A DNA stretch of 14,170 nt from Treponema sp. (GCA_016296655.1 JAEDIW010000054.1:1-14170), one strand, 5' to 3'; shown: positions 6,570 to 13,610, numbered from the stretch's first letter. Program-made: numbers and translations. Notes: generated from the sequence alone by a model not told the origin.

Positions 6570-8396
6570 TCAGTTTCCTCCAATTCCTTTGTCAAGGCTT
6601 GCACCTGTAAGTTTGTTTACACCTGCGTTGCATATTATGATTGTAATAATCAGTATAAGGTTTATTCCGCTTGAAAATGCATACAGTCCCATTTCATCAA
6701 AATAGTCCAAAAGCGTTGTAACGATTTTATTCTGGGAACACAAAAGCATGAACAGCGTAAGTTCCCTCAAACATGTCATAAACGGCAGCATATAACCGCT
6801 TATAATTGACGACTTTTGAATTGGAATTATGATGTTCAGCATCCGCTTATGCCATGGAATGTCCTGAATTATCGCAGCTTCTTCAATTTCATTGCTTAAC
6901 TGAAGCATGGAATTTAAGGCACTGCGGCTTGCAAACGGAATGTATTTTACTGTACCTGCCAGAATCAAAAGCAGGAACGTATTGTAAATGCCCATGTTTG
7001 AACCAAATACAAAGAATGAAACACCAACTGCAAGAGACGGCAAAAGATAAGGCAAAAATGCCATGCTGTTTACATAAGCTGCCCATTTGCTGCGCCGGTT
7101 TTTGCTTACACAATAACCTACAAGCATACCAATTGTTCCTGCAATCAGTGCACAGCTGGCTGCTACCAGAAGAGTTCCAAGCATTGCATTACGGATTGTT
7201 GAGTTGTAAAGAATACCAAACTGCCCGTACATGCCGTTTTCTGTTTTATTTTCTGCGGTAAGCCACCATTTGAGCGTCAAACTGCTCATGTCTCCCTGGG
7301 TAATAAAACTGTAATCTCCAGGATTTGGCAGGAAAGTTTCCATTGTGAACGAAATAATCGGGTAAATGCTTGTAAAGGCTGTAATCACAATGAATATAAT
7401 GGCAACAATGTATTTTCCGGCCCGGCCAAGATTTACCTTGCTTATCTGCCCTGATTTTCCAGTAACAGTCGTATAATTTTTGCGGCCACCTGTTGAACGT
7501 AAATTTACAAGAAGAATCAGCACTCCAAAAATCATCAGCACAACGGCAAGAATGCTTGCTTCTCCGGCTCTGTTGACATTCAATGAAACGTATTTTGTCG
7601 AAAGAGTTGTAAGATTCAGGTAATGGGGAACCGGGTAGCTGCCCATTGCACTGCCAAATACCAGCAGAATCGTAGACATGATTGCAGGTGTTACCATCGG
7701 TAGCGTTACCCTGAAAAAAGTTTTCAGGCGTGGTGTATTCAGAATTGTTGCAGCTTCTTCAAGATTTGCATCCATGTTGCGGAAAATGCCGCCAATCAAA
7801 ATATAGGCAAAAGGTGCGTAATGCATGGAAAGAACCATTACACATGGAAACAACCCCTTGCACCACCATAAAGGCATCGTAATTCCAAACAATGAAACCA
7901 AAAGCCCGTTGGAAGCACCAGTTACAACATTACTGTTAAAAAGGTTCTGCCATACAACAGCCAAAGTCCATTGCGGCATAATGTATGGAAAAATAAATAT
8001 TGAACTAAGATATTTTTTGCATTTAATGTTTGTTCTGGTAATCAGGTAGGCAAAAATTCCACCGTACAAAATGGCACCAAAACATGAAAAAACAGAAAGC
8101 AACAGGGTATTTTTAAGAGGAAGCCAGAAATTTATATTTCTGAGAGCTCCTGTAAATAAATCAACCCAGTTGTAAAAAGTCAGGCCTTCTGCAAGCCCTG
8201 TATTTACAGAATCAATTGAACCTATATGCACAGAAACAGTGTCCAGTAAAATTGAAACAATAGGTGCAATCGTTGTAATAGAAAGCACTATTCCCAGAAC
8301 AAGCAGGATTGCATTCTGAGGCTTTCCAAAATATGTCAGAAGCCTTGTCATTCGTATTTTTAATTTAGAAGGTTTTACAGGAATAGTCTGTTCCAT
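6570..8396 (-). CDS. Fused double ABC permease (FbpB/AfuB type)
   Basis: With the start at 8396 the protein has 608 residues, and both permease halves of the importer are on one chain. Each half has multiple membrane helices and its own EAA coupling loop: EEAATILNTP at about 213-222 and EEAAIIQDIP at about 505-514, which dock onto the ATPase. Duplicated permeases of this kind characterise the ferric-iron and sugar-phosphate branch (FbpB, AfuB). The open frame extends to 8468, but that extension runs into a hairpin repeat. The ATG at 8396 follows a good GGAGA ribosome site by five bases and gives the usual charged N-terminus before the first helix. The gene follows the binding-protein gene by 139 bases and precedes the ATPase gene by two. 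Confidence 0.95.
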   Translation of the reverse strand: MEQTIPVKPSKLKIRMTRLLTYFGKPQNAILLVLGIVLSITTIAPIVSILLDTVSVHIGSIDSVNTGLAEGLTFYNWVDLFTGALRNINFWLPLKNTLLLSVFSCFGAILYGGIFAYLITRTNIKCKKYLSSIFIFPYIMPQWTLAVVWQNLFNSNVVTGASNGLLVSLFGITMPLWWCKGLFPCVMVLSMHYAPFAYILIGGIFRNMDANLEEAATILNTPRLKTFFRVTLPMVTPAIMSTILLVFGSAMGSYPVPHYLNLTTLSTKYVSLNVNRAGEASILAVVLMIFGVLILLVNLRSTGGRKNYTTVTGKSGQISKVNLGRAGKYIVAIIFIVITAFTSIYPIISFTMETFLPNPGDYSFITQGDMSSLTLKWWLTAENKTENGMYGQFGILYNSTIRNAMLGTLLVAASCALIAGTIGMLVGYCVSKNRRSKWAAYVNSMAFLPYLLPSLAVGVSFFVFGSNMGIYNTFLLLILAGTVKYIPFASRSALNSMLQLSNEIEEAAIIQDIPWHKRMLNIIIPIQKSSIISGYMLPFMTCLRELTLFMLLCSQNKIVTTLLDYFDEMGLYAFSSGINLILIITIIICNAGVNKLTGASLDKGIGGN

Positions 8397-8400
8397 CGTT

Positions 8401-8422
8401 TTCTCCAAATGTTCTCCAAATG
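8401..8422 (-). promoter_or_regulatory. Tandemly duplicated ribosome-binding site of the permease gene
   Basis: An 11-bp unit (CATTTGGAGAA on the minus strand) occurs twice with no gap, at 8412-8422 and 8401-8411. Each copy contains GGAGA. The proximal copy is five bases from the ATG at 8396. The distal one is 16 bases away, too far for normal initiation. Gain or loss of a unit by slippage could change translation of the permease and ATPase. Confidence 0.65.
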
Positions 8423-8439
8423 AAAAGTTTTCCAGACCA

Positions 8440-8523
8440 GAGAGAGACTGTCTAAAATGCATTACCATGCTGAATTTAGTTCAGAATGAAACTATGCTTT
8501 GAAACTATCAGACAGTCTCTTTC
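8440..8523. repeat. 84-bp inverted-repeat hairpin between binding-protein and permease genes
   Basis: AGAGACTGTCT (8443-8453) and AGACAGTCTCT (8510-8520) are perfect inverted repeats of 11 bp, extended by further pairs to 8440 and 8523. Inside is a second inverted repeat, CATGCTGAA (8466-8474) with TTCAGAATG (8480-8488), 8 of 9 matching. The inner core resembles the 104-bp element at 4666-4769. It sits inside the importer transcript just after the binding-protein stop codon. A hairpin there could raise the level of the binding protein over permease and ATPase, as the malE-malF REP does in enteric bacteria (analogy, not shown here). Confidence 0.75.
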
Positions 8524-8535
8524 AAGCTGTTTACT

Positions 8536-9864
8536 TTATTTTCCGCTAAAAGCGTTTACATCAATCCAGTCGCTCATAGTAAATGAAACTGCAGCACAGT
8601 ACTGAGGATCTTCAACAACAAGACGTCCACCGTCTGCCCCAATCCACCAGTCATAACCGCGGTCATTTTTTGCAGGAAATTTGTTAACACCGTCAACATA
8701 ACCATCTTTTGAATGGTCCTGATTGCAGACAGGGTTTGCACTGTAACCGCCAATGTCCTTGCCCCATGGAGCAAAACCTTCTTTTGAAGTTGTCATGTAT
8801 GCAATGAATGCACAGGCAGTCCATGGCAGAGGAGAAGTTTTTACAATCTGCATATAATGTTTGTAAGCATAACCGCCAATTCCTTTGTAACCATCCTGAT
8901 AAGCAGCAACCGTTACATTGTTTGCAGAAACATCAGCACTTTCTTTTACAGAACGGAGTTTTGAATAAACAATCAAAGCAGATTCGCCGGCTGCAGAACT
9001 CTTAACAAGTTCATTGCAAATAGGACCGTCATCTGTCTGTTCATTATACTGGCTGCACCAGAGCTTGATGAAAGCAAGTGCATATTTTGCATTTTCAGAC
9101 TTAAGCATCAGCGGCTTTACATCTTTTTCTACAGCATCAATTGTCTTCTTAAAATAAGCCTGTTTGTCAGCCGGCAGGGCATCGTAAGCTTCTTTCAAAT
9201 AAGTTGCATATTTGTCATGAGTAAGCATGAAAAGGAAGTTCTTGCCTACAGGTTCTGAGTTTACGCCCATGAACAGAGGTTTTTCGCCTTCTGCAACAAA
9301 ATCCCAGCAGTTTGTATAAGTTTTTCCGCTTACATTGTTGAACATAAAGATTTTGTTCAAAGTCTGCAAAGCCAGTGGATGACCATTTTCATTTTCATCA
9401 GTTCCAGAAGATTCTTTCCATTCTTTAGGAATATAGTTCAGCAGATTTCTTGTAACAAGCATCTTGTTCTGAATCTGGTTACCGTCCTGAATCAAAGTCA
9501 TTGAATAAGTGTGAGTTGCACTGTTGATATCTGCATTCAGCAGGGTAAAAATTGAGTTGTTCTTTGGCTGAGACCATTCAATTTTTCCAGTATAAGAAGG
9601 CTCTATTTTTTTCAGCATTTCAACAAATGTCGTTCCGGCCGTTTTTCCACGACTTGAATTTCCAATTCCGTACAAAGTTTTGCCGTTAGATTCTTCGATA
9701 GCTTTTTTGTAAAGTTCTTCAAGCGGCATTTTTTCAGCCTCAGCAATAACTTTCTCAACAGAACTTAACTCCTGGGAAGCATTTTGTTTCTTTTTGCCTC
9801 CACATCCAGTAAAGATGCAGGCAATTGCAGCAGTTGTAAGCATCCCAAAAACGATTTTTTTCAT
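8536..9864 (-). CDS. ABC importer substrate-binding lipoprotein
   Basis: This 442-residue protein starts at the ATG preceded by GGAGG (9870-9874) at a five-base gap. The longer frame to 9918 lacks such a site and would mask the signal peptide. The N-terminus MKKIVFGMLTTAAIACIFTGC is a lipoprotein signal with C21 lipidated. Features of an extracellular binding protein include KTLYGIGNSSRGKT near 62-74, PLPWTACAFIAYMTTSKEGF near 345-364 and the aromatic C-terminal part DRGYDWWIGADGG near 401-413. It is longer than the usual 320-350 residues of FbpA/AfuA proteins, and the substrate cannot be told. It heads the operon binding protein, fused permease, ATPase, and would capture ligand at the outer face of the inner membrane. 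Confidence 0.88.
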   Translation of the reverse strand: MKKIVFGMLTTAAIACIFTGCGGKKKQNASQELSSVEKVIAEAEKMPLEELYKKAIEESNGKTLYGIGNSSRGKTAGTTFVEMLKKIEPSYTGKIEWSQPKNNSIFTLLNADINSATHTYSMTLIQDGNQIQNKMLVTRNLLNYIPKEWKESSGTDENENGHPLALQTLNKIFMFNNVSGKTYTNCWDFVAEGEKPLFMGVNSEPVGKNFLFMLTHDKYATYLKEAYDALPADKQAYFKKTIDAVEKDVKPLMLKSENAKYALAFIKLWCSQYNEQTDDGPICNELVKSSAAGESALIVYSKLRSVKESADVSANNVTVAAYQDGYKGIGGYAYKHYMQIVKTSPLPWTACAFIAYMTTSKEGFAPWGKDIGGYSANPVCNQDHSKDGYVDGVNKFPAKNDRGYDWWIGADGGRLVVEDPQYCAAVSFTMSDWIDVNAFSGK

Positions 9865-10255
9865 ATTTTCCTCCGTTTTTTCCGCAGCAGCGGCCATCAA
9901 AAAAAGCGCAAAGCACAAAATTCATACAAGGCAACGCCATGAACAAACTTTGCCGCCGGATTTTGCACAAAATACGTCAAATCAAAGCACACAGACAAGT
10001 AAAGTTTTGACCAGACCCTAAAATGCAAAGCCAGCACACGTCTTTTTTAAGCGATTCCCTGATTTTCAGCAGAATCCCATAAAGAAAGTCTACCATTCAT
10101 TTAAAATTCAGCAATGTGAAGATTCTGCGATTATTTTAGATTTTTAAAGGCAACCCAGATATGAACTATAAAATTTAAAACTTGAAAATCTGCCTGACTG
10201 GGTTATGACAAAAAGGAGAAACGTTTTGAATTTAAAACCCAAAAGATGCAAAAGT
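9865..10255 (-). promoter_or_regulatory. Upstream region of the importer operon (no gene), with a direct repeat
   Basis: About 390 bases without a convincing gene lie between the aroC terminator and the binding-protein start, so the importer promoter should be here. No strong -35/-10 pair stands out. TTGTCT with TATTTT at 18 bp is only weak. On the minus strand ATTTTGTGC occurs twice (9965-9973 and 9913-9921), 52 bases or nearly five helical turns apart, which is a possible but unproven regulator site. A stem GATTC/GAATC with inner CTGA/TCAG lies at 10053-10076. An inverted pair AACCCAG (10152-10158) and CTGGGTT (10198-10204) flanks a 39-base AT-rich loop. Confidence 0.4.
10094..10116. repeat. 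Degenerate REP-like core
   Basis: The string CATTC, AT-rich middle, AATTCAGCAATG resembles the REP-like core read on the minus strand at 8466-8488 (CATTCTGAAC then TAAATTCAGCATG), with small gaps. It may be an eroded copy. The resemblance is limited and could be chance in AT-rich DNA. Confidence 0.3.
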
Positions 10256-10300
10256 AAAAAAGAAAAACTTATCGCTGCAACAGCTCTTTTCAGCAATAAG
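10256..10300 (-). terminator. Intrinsic terminator of the MATE-aroC operon
   Basis: As minus-strand RNA, CUUAUUGCUG (from 10291-10300) pairs with CAGCGAUAAG (from 10268-10277), ten pairs including one U-G, around a 13-base loop. It is followed at once by UUUUUCUUUUU (10256-10267). This is the clearest rho-independent terminator in the window. It lies about 130 bases beyond the aroC stop, with a repeat block between. Confidence 0.85.
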
Positions 10301-10310
10301 GCGTTTCGGA

Positions 10311-10420
10311 GCTGTCTAACAGACAGCCCCGCCGCTATGTCCGCCCTTCGCTACGCTCACCGTCCTCACTTCACTTGCGTTCCGTTGCGGTCGGCAAGGG
10401 GCTCCCAGCGCTAACGCATG
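10311..10420. repeat. GC-rich repeat block with a 7-bp hairpin at one edge
   Basis: GCTGTCT (10311-10317) and AGACAGC (10321-10327) form a perfect 7-bp stem with a 3-base loop. Then follows GACAGCCCCGCCGCT, matching the block after 4761 (GACAGCCCCG, variable base, CG), and CTTCACTT in a pyrimidine-rich stretch. On the minus strand it reads GTAGCGAAGGGCGG. It lies between the aroC stop and its terminator, so it is transcribed with aroC. An open frame through it (10205-10414, plus) has no good start and looks spurious. Confidence 0.6.
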
Positions 10421-10427
10421 GCATATA

Positions 10428-11522
10428 CTACATTTTTGCAGCCCTGTTCCTTAACATCATGTCTGCAACAACTATTGCCGTCATAGCTTCAACAACAGGA
10501 ACAACTCTCGGACAAATGCAGATGTCATGCCGACCTTCTATCAAAAGGTCAGAATTTTCAAATTTTCCATCCTTTGCCGTAACAGTTTTCTGGGTCTGGA
10601 AAATACTCGGAACAGGTTTTACTGCTGCCCGGAAAACAATTGTATTTCCGTTGGACATTCCTCCAAGGATGCCTCCGGCATTGTTCGTTTCAAACTGAAC
10701 GCTACTGCCAGATGAACGCATTTTGTCATTGTTCTGACTGCCTGTCAAATCAGCGGCCTCAAAACCAGCTCCAAATTCAATGCCCTTTACAGCCCCTATT
10801 GAAAGCACAGCCTTTGCAAGTTCTGCATCCAGCTTGTCAAAAACAGGTTCTCCAAGCCCTGCAGGCACACCTTCAACAACACATTCAATTATTCCACCGG
10901 CACTGTTTCCCTGGGAACGAAGTTCTGCAATCCTCTCTTCCATAAGTTTTGCAGCCTCTTCGTCACAAGCCCTTAAAGAATTCAGTTCAATCTGTGAAAA
11001 ATCCACTTTTTTGCAGCTTATTCCTGCAGCACGCAAAGTATAAGCTGTAATTTTTATTCCAGATTTTTCAAGGAAAAGCCGAGCAATGGCACCTGCTGCA
11101 ACCCGAGCTGCAGTTTCACGTCCGCTGGAACGGCCTCCGCCGCGGTAATCTCTGTTTCCATATTTTTCACTAAAAGTAAAGTCTGCATGGCCAGGCCTGA
11201 AAGTTTCTGCAAGATTTGAATAATCTTTTGATTTTTGCGAAGTATTTCTTATTACCATAGCAATAGGAGTTCCTTCTGAAACACCTTCAAAAACTCCGCT
11301 TAAAATTTCAACCTGATCGGCCTCCTTTCTGGCTGTAACGGCTGCATTCAGCTTTCCATCAGCACTGGCTCCAGGTCTGCGGCGGTTCAATGCCTCCTGA
11401 ATTCTGTTTATGTCAATTTCAAGTCCTGCAGGGCAGCCGTCAACAACAGCTCCAAGTCCTGCGCCGTGGCTTTCCCCAAAAGTAGTTACTCTAAAAATCG
11501 TTCCAAATGTATTTCCGCTCAA
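10428..11522 (-). CDS. aroC: Chorismate synthase
   Basis: This 364-residue enzyme catalyses the last step of the shikimate pathway in the cytoplasm: 5-enolpyruvylshikimate-3-phosphate to chorismate, using reduced FMN. Diagnostic motifs are GESHG (16-20), RRRPG (47-51), RPGHAD (109-114), GGGRSSGRETAARVAAG (128-144), GGMSNG (287-292) and RHDICICPR (331-339, with the conserved D333). Length and motifs are complete. It starts with TTG, not ATG. A perfect AGGAGG (11529-11534) lies six bases upstream, and the TTG overlaps the TGA of the MATE gene as TTGA. It is therefore translated from the end of that gene in a two-gene operon, ended by the terminator at 10256-10300. Confidence 0.98.
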   Translation of the reverse strand: MSGNTFGTIFRVTTFGESHGAGLGAVVDGCPAGLEIDINRIQEALNRRRPGASADGKLNAAVTARKEADQVEILSGVFEGVSEGTPIAMVIRNTSQKSKDYSNLAETFRPGHADFTFSEKYGNRDYRGGGRSSGRETAARVAAGAIARLFLEKSGIKITAYTLRAAGISCKKVDFSQIELNSLRACDEEAAKLMEERIAELRSQGNSAGGIIECVVEGVPAGLGEPVFDKLDAELAKAVLSIGAVKGIEFGAGFEAADLTGSQNNDKMRSSGSSVQFETNNAGGILGGMSNGNTIVFRAAVKPVPSIFQTQKTVTAKDGKFENSDLLIEGRHDICICPRVVPVVEAMTAIVVADMMLRNRAAKM

Positions 11523-12913
11523 AATCCGCCTCCTTTTTTTTCATATTTTTCATGCTGCCGCTTTATTTTTGCAAGCAGAGGAATCGCTACGACTCCAGAA
11601 GTCAATCCAACCATTCCGTTGCTTACAAGCATTGCAATTCCAACCGCTTCTATTCCAAGATTAGTATAATGTATAAACAAGAACAATGGCGGAATTCTGT
11701 AAACAAAAAGCCGCAGAATGTTCAGGTAAAGTGCTATTGTAGTTTTTCCAAAGCCGTAAAGTAACCCCATTACGCTTGTATTTATGGCAATCAAAATGGT
11801 GTCCAGGCGCTCATAATAATAAATTTTTGCAATAGCTTCTGCAAAAGCAGAATCTCCTTTTGCAAAAATCAAAACCAGAGGCTGTTGAAAAATGCCTGTA
11901 ATAATGAAGCAGACCAGCGCAAATACCAGATTGATAAAAAAAACTTTGTAAAAAATGTTCAAAGCCCGCTTTAAATTACCGTTGCCAAGATTCTGGCTGA
12001 TAAGAGTTGTTTCCCCTTCTTCAAAACCTCCCGGCGGCTGAGTTGAAAGTCCTCCGATTCTGTTTGAAACCCCAAGAGCCCCAATTACTGAAGAACCATA
12101 AAAGGCGCACATTGAATTTACAATCACTTTTCCAAAAGCAAAAATGAATTTTTCCATAAAAACAGGAACTGAAAGCGAGGCAAGCTTTGAAACAAACGGT
12201 TTTTCAAATGAACAATACTTTAATGAAAGTCTAAACGGATTCTTTCTTGAAAAAAGCCTTGAAAAAGCAATTCCTGAAATTATAACTTGAGCCAGTAGAG
12301 TTGCCCCTGGAAGCGCAGTCAGACCTCCGTTCAGGACATACACAAAAATAATGTTAAAACTTGTCTTTAAAACAGAAAAAAGCAGATTGCACCACATGTA
12401 AGCTTTTGTATTTCCGCAAGCTTTTTCAATTGAATAGTAAATCATATTGATGAACAGAAATACAATGCCTGCAACTTCAATTATAAAATACGTGCAGGCA
12501 TCTTCAATCAGTTCGGGCGGCATACGCAAAAGGGTTAAAAAAGGTTTTGCAAACGGAACAAAAATGCAGGTCATGGCAACTGAAACAAACAAAGTTATGA
12601 AAAGAATCGAACTTATTCTTTTGCGGACCATTTCCATGTCACCGCTGCCAAAATGTCTTGCGACGATTATGCCGCCACCCACAGCAAGCCCTGTTCCCAA
12701 AGTCTGCATAGTCCACGAAATTGACGAAATAAACGAAACTATGGAAACAACTTTTGTGCTGATGCCTGCAGCAATCAATGTATCTACAAACTGAAAAAGC
12801 TGGCTCATCGTATTGTAAATTACAACGGGCATGCTTATGGCAAAAATTACCTTCCATTCGTTGCCTTCAAGTATGAATCTGCGCCGTTCAAGCTCTTTTT
12901 CAGTAACATCCAT
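11519..12913 (-). CDS. MATE-family multidrug/metabolite transporter
   Basis: This 464-residue integral membrane protein has the two-bundle pattern of MatE domains. After a charged N-terminus (EKELERRRFILEGNEWKVI) come repeated hydrophobic helices, about twelve in all. The first half has ISMPVVIYNTMSQLFQFVDT, where an early MatE domain usually carries a P-x-x-x-x-x-x-x-N-x-x-D-like stretch, and GLAVGGGIIVARHFG. The second half has SLSVPVFMEKFIFAFGKVIVNSM, GALGVSNRIGGLS and EGETTLISQNLGNGN. Such proteins export cationic compounds using Na+ or H+ gradients. The substrate here is not predictable. It overlaps aroC by TTGA, although no metabolic link is obvious. No Shine-Dalgarno sequence precedes its ATG. 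Confidence 0.93.
   Translation of the reverse strand: MDVTEKELERRRFILEGNEWKVIFAISMPVVIYNTMSQLFQFVDTLIAAGISTKVVSIVSFISSISWTMQTLGTGLAVGGGIIVARHFGSGDMEMVRKRISSILFITLFVSVAMTCIFVPFAKPFLTLLRMPPELIEDACTYFIIEVAGIVFLFINMIYYSIEKACGNTKAYMWCNLLFSVLKTSFNIIFVYVLNGGLTALPGATLLAQVIISGIAFSRLFSRKNPFRLSLKYCSFEKPFVSKLASLSVPVFMEKFIFAFGKVIVNSMCAFYGSSVIGALGVSNRIGGLSTQPPGGFEEGETTLISQNLGNGNLKRALNIFYKVFFINLVFALVCFIITGIFQQPLVLIFAKGDSAFAEAIAKIYYYERLDTILIAINTSVMGLLYGFGKTTIALYLNILRLFVYRIPPLFLFIHYTNLGIEAVGIAMLVSNGMVGLTSGVVAIPLLAKIKRQHEKYEKKGGGF
11529..11534 (-). promoter_or_regulatory. Ribosome-binding site that fixes the aroC TTG start
   Basis: AGGAGG on the minus strand lies six bases before the TTG at 11522. It is encoded inside the last codons (KKGGGF) of the upstream MATE gene. 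Confidence 0.85.
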
Positions 12914-12921
12914 AGATGCAG

Positions 12922-12950
12922 ATTATACAAAAATCCTGTTTTTTTTACAA
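12922..12950 (-). promoter_or_regulatory. Putative promoter of the MATE-aroC operon, next to the start codon
   Basis: On the minus strand TATAAT (12922-12927) lies 17 bp downstream of TTGTAA (12945-12950), both good matches. Only eight bases separate the -10 box from the ATG at 12913, so the transcript would begin about one or two bases before the start codon. No ribosome site could be present in such a leader. Confidence 0.55.
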
Positions 12951-13039
12951 ATTCCAGGTATTTTTGGCGGTATTTTGGCGCAGCTGAATTTTTTATGGGA
13001 GGCAGAGCAACGGGTTCTGATTGCAGATGCACCTGACCC

Positions 13040-13189
13040 GCCGTGAAGTCCTGACCATTCATCTTTATTCTTCAGCCACGACAGGTTCGTGCAGAGGTAA
13101 TATTGCCTGTTTTCAATTCGTCCATGGTCAGGATTACATTCCTTTCTGCAAGGCTTTCTCTTAAAACCATAATTCCATCCGAGGGAATT
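13040..13189 (-). pseudogene. Remnant of an ISAs1-family transposase
   Basis: One minus-strand frame, open after a TAA at 13190-13192, reads DHGRIENRQYYL and then LSWLKNKDEWSGLHG. This matches the HGRIE-R-Y and SWL-(x)-KDEW-GL region conserved in ISAs1-type transposases, from the middle of a protein of roughly 350-400 residues. There is no start codon, and both the N-terminal and C-terminal parts are missing. After about 13040 the frame continues into unrelated residues. It is a decayed fragment, and no inverted ends of an insertion sequence are seen around it. It lies just upstream of the MATE promoter. Confidence 0.65.
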
Positions 13190-13260
13190 TTACCATTTTG
13201 TGCATTTTTTAAATAGTAGGTTCAATTTCGAGTATTTGATTTACAACCGTGGCAAGGATT

Positions 13261-13410
13261 GTAAGGGCTGGCGAAGCCAGTTCCGAAGCGGAGCAAAGGA
13301 ATGAAGGTAGCACGAAGTGCGTACGTAACCCTGAAAAGCGCGAGTTTGCAATGCAAACTCGGGACGAGAAAATGCTATGCATTTCTCGCTTTTTTTGCGA
13401 AGCAAAAAGC
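13261..13410. repeat. Array of at least five short hairpins (GCGAAGC-type repeat)
   Basis: Consecutive hairpins are: CTGGC-GAA-GCCAG (13268-13280); GCAC-GAA-GTGC (13310-13320); CGAGTTTGC-AAT-GCAAACTCG (13341-13361, 9 bp); a 10-bp bulged stem around TAT (13365-13388); and GCTTTTT...GC-GAA-GCAAAAAGC (13388-13410). A smaller CCG-AAG-CGG lies at 13283-13291. Most have three-base loops, and GAA occurs three times. The block shares GAGCAA-GGA-TG with the module at 4770-4845. It is non-coding on current evidence, although one frame is open through it. Confidence 0.65.
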
Positions 13411-13610
13411 CACCCTAAAAATAAAAATTCAAAACTCGACATTTGCCCAGTAGTTTAGAAATTTAAAACAAAAAATTGTTACATGCATTTGCCCTGATAA
13501 TAATAGCTTAAAGGGATGCTTTTCTGATAAAATCCATATACAATGATAAAGTTATTGAAAAAGAGCAACTCTCCAAAAATAGAGTGACGTTAAATGGCAC
13601 TATATTGTTA

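Noticed and set aside
8397..8468. Upstream start for the permease
   Set aside because: The extension begins inside the hairpin repeat and lacks a ribosome site. The ATG at 8396 has GGAGA at the proper distance.
9865..9918. Upstream start for the importer binding protein
   Set aside because: It would put 18 residues in front of a textbook lipoprotein signal. The ATG at 9864 follows GGAGG.
9865..10255. Riboswitch in the importer leader
   Set aside because: Two possible stems exist, but no conserved aptamer pattern or terminator just before the start codon could be recognised.
10205..10414. Plus-strand open frame of 69 codons beginning near AAAGGAG
   Set aside because: The AAAGGAG follows the ATG instead of preceding it. 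The frame crosses the aroC terminator (antisense) and a repeat block, and the product is low-complexity and basic.
13261..13410. CRISPR array
   Set aside because: The units are palindromic hairpins of differing sequence and length, without a constant repeat, regular spacers or cas genes.
13249..13458. Open frame across the hairpin array
   Set aside because: The frame is kept open by repeat composition. There is no ribosome site and the product (AGEASSEAEQRNE and similar) is a typical spurious repeat translation.
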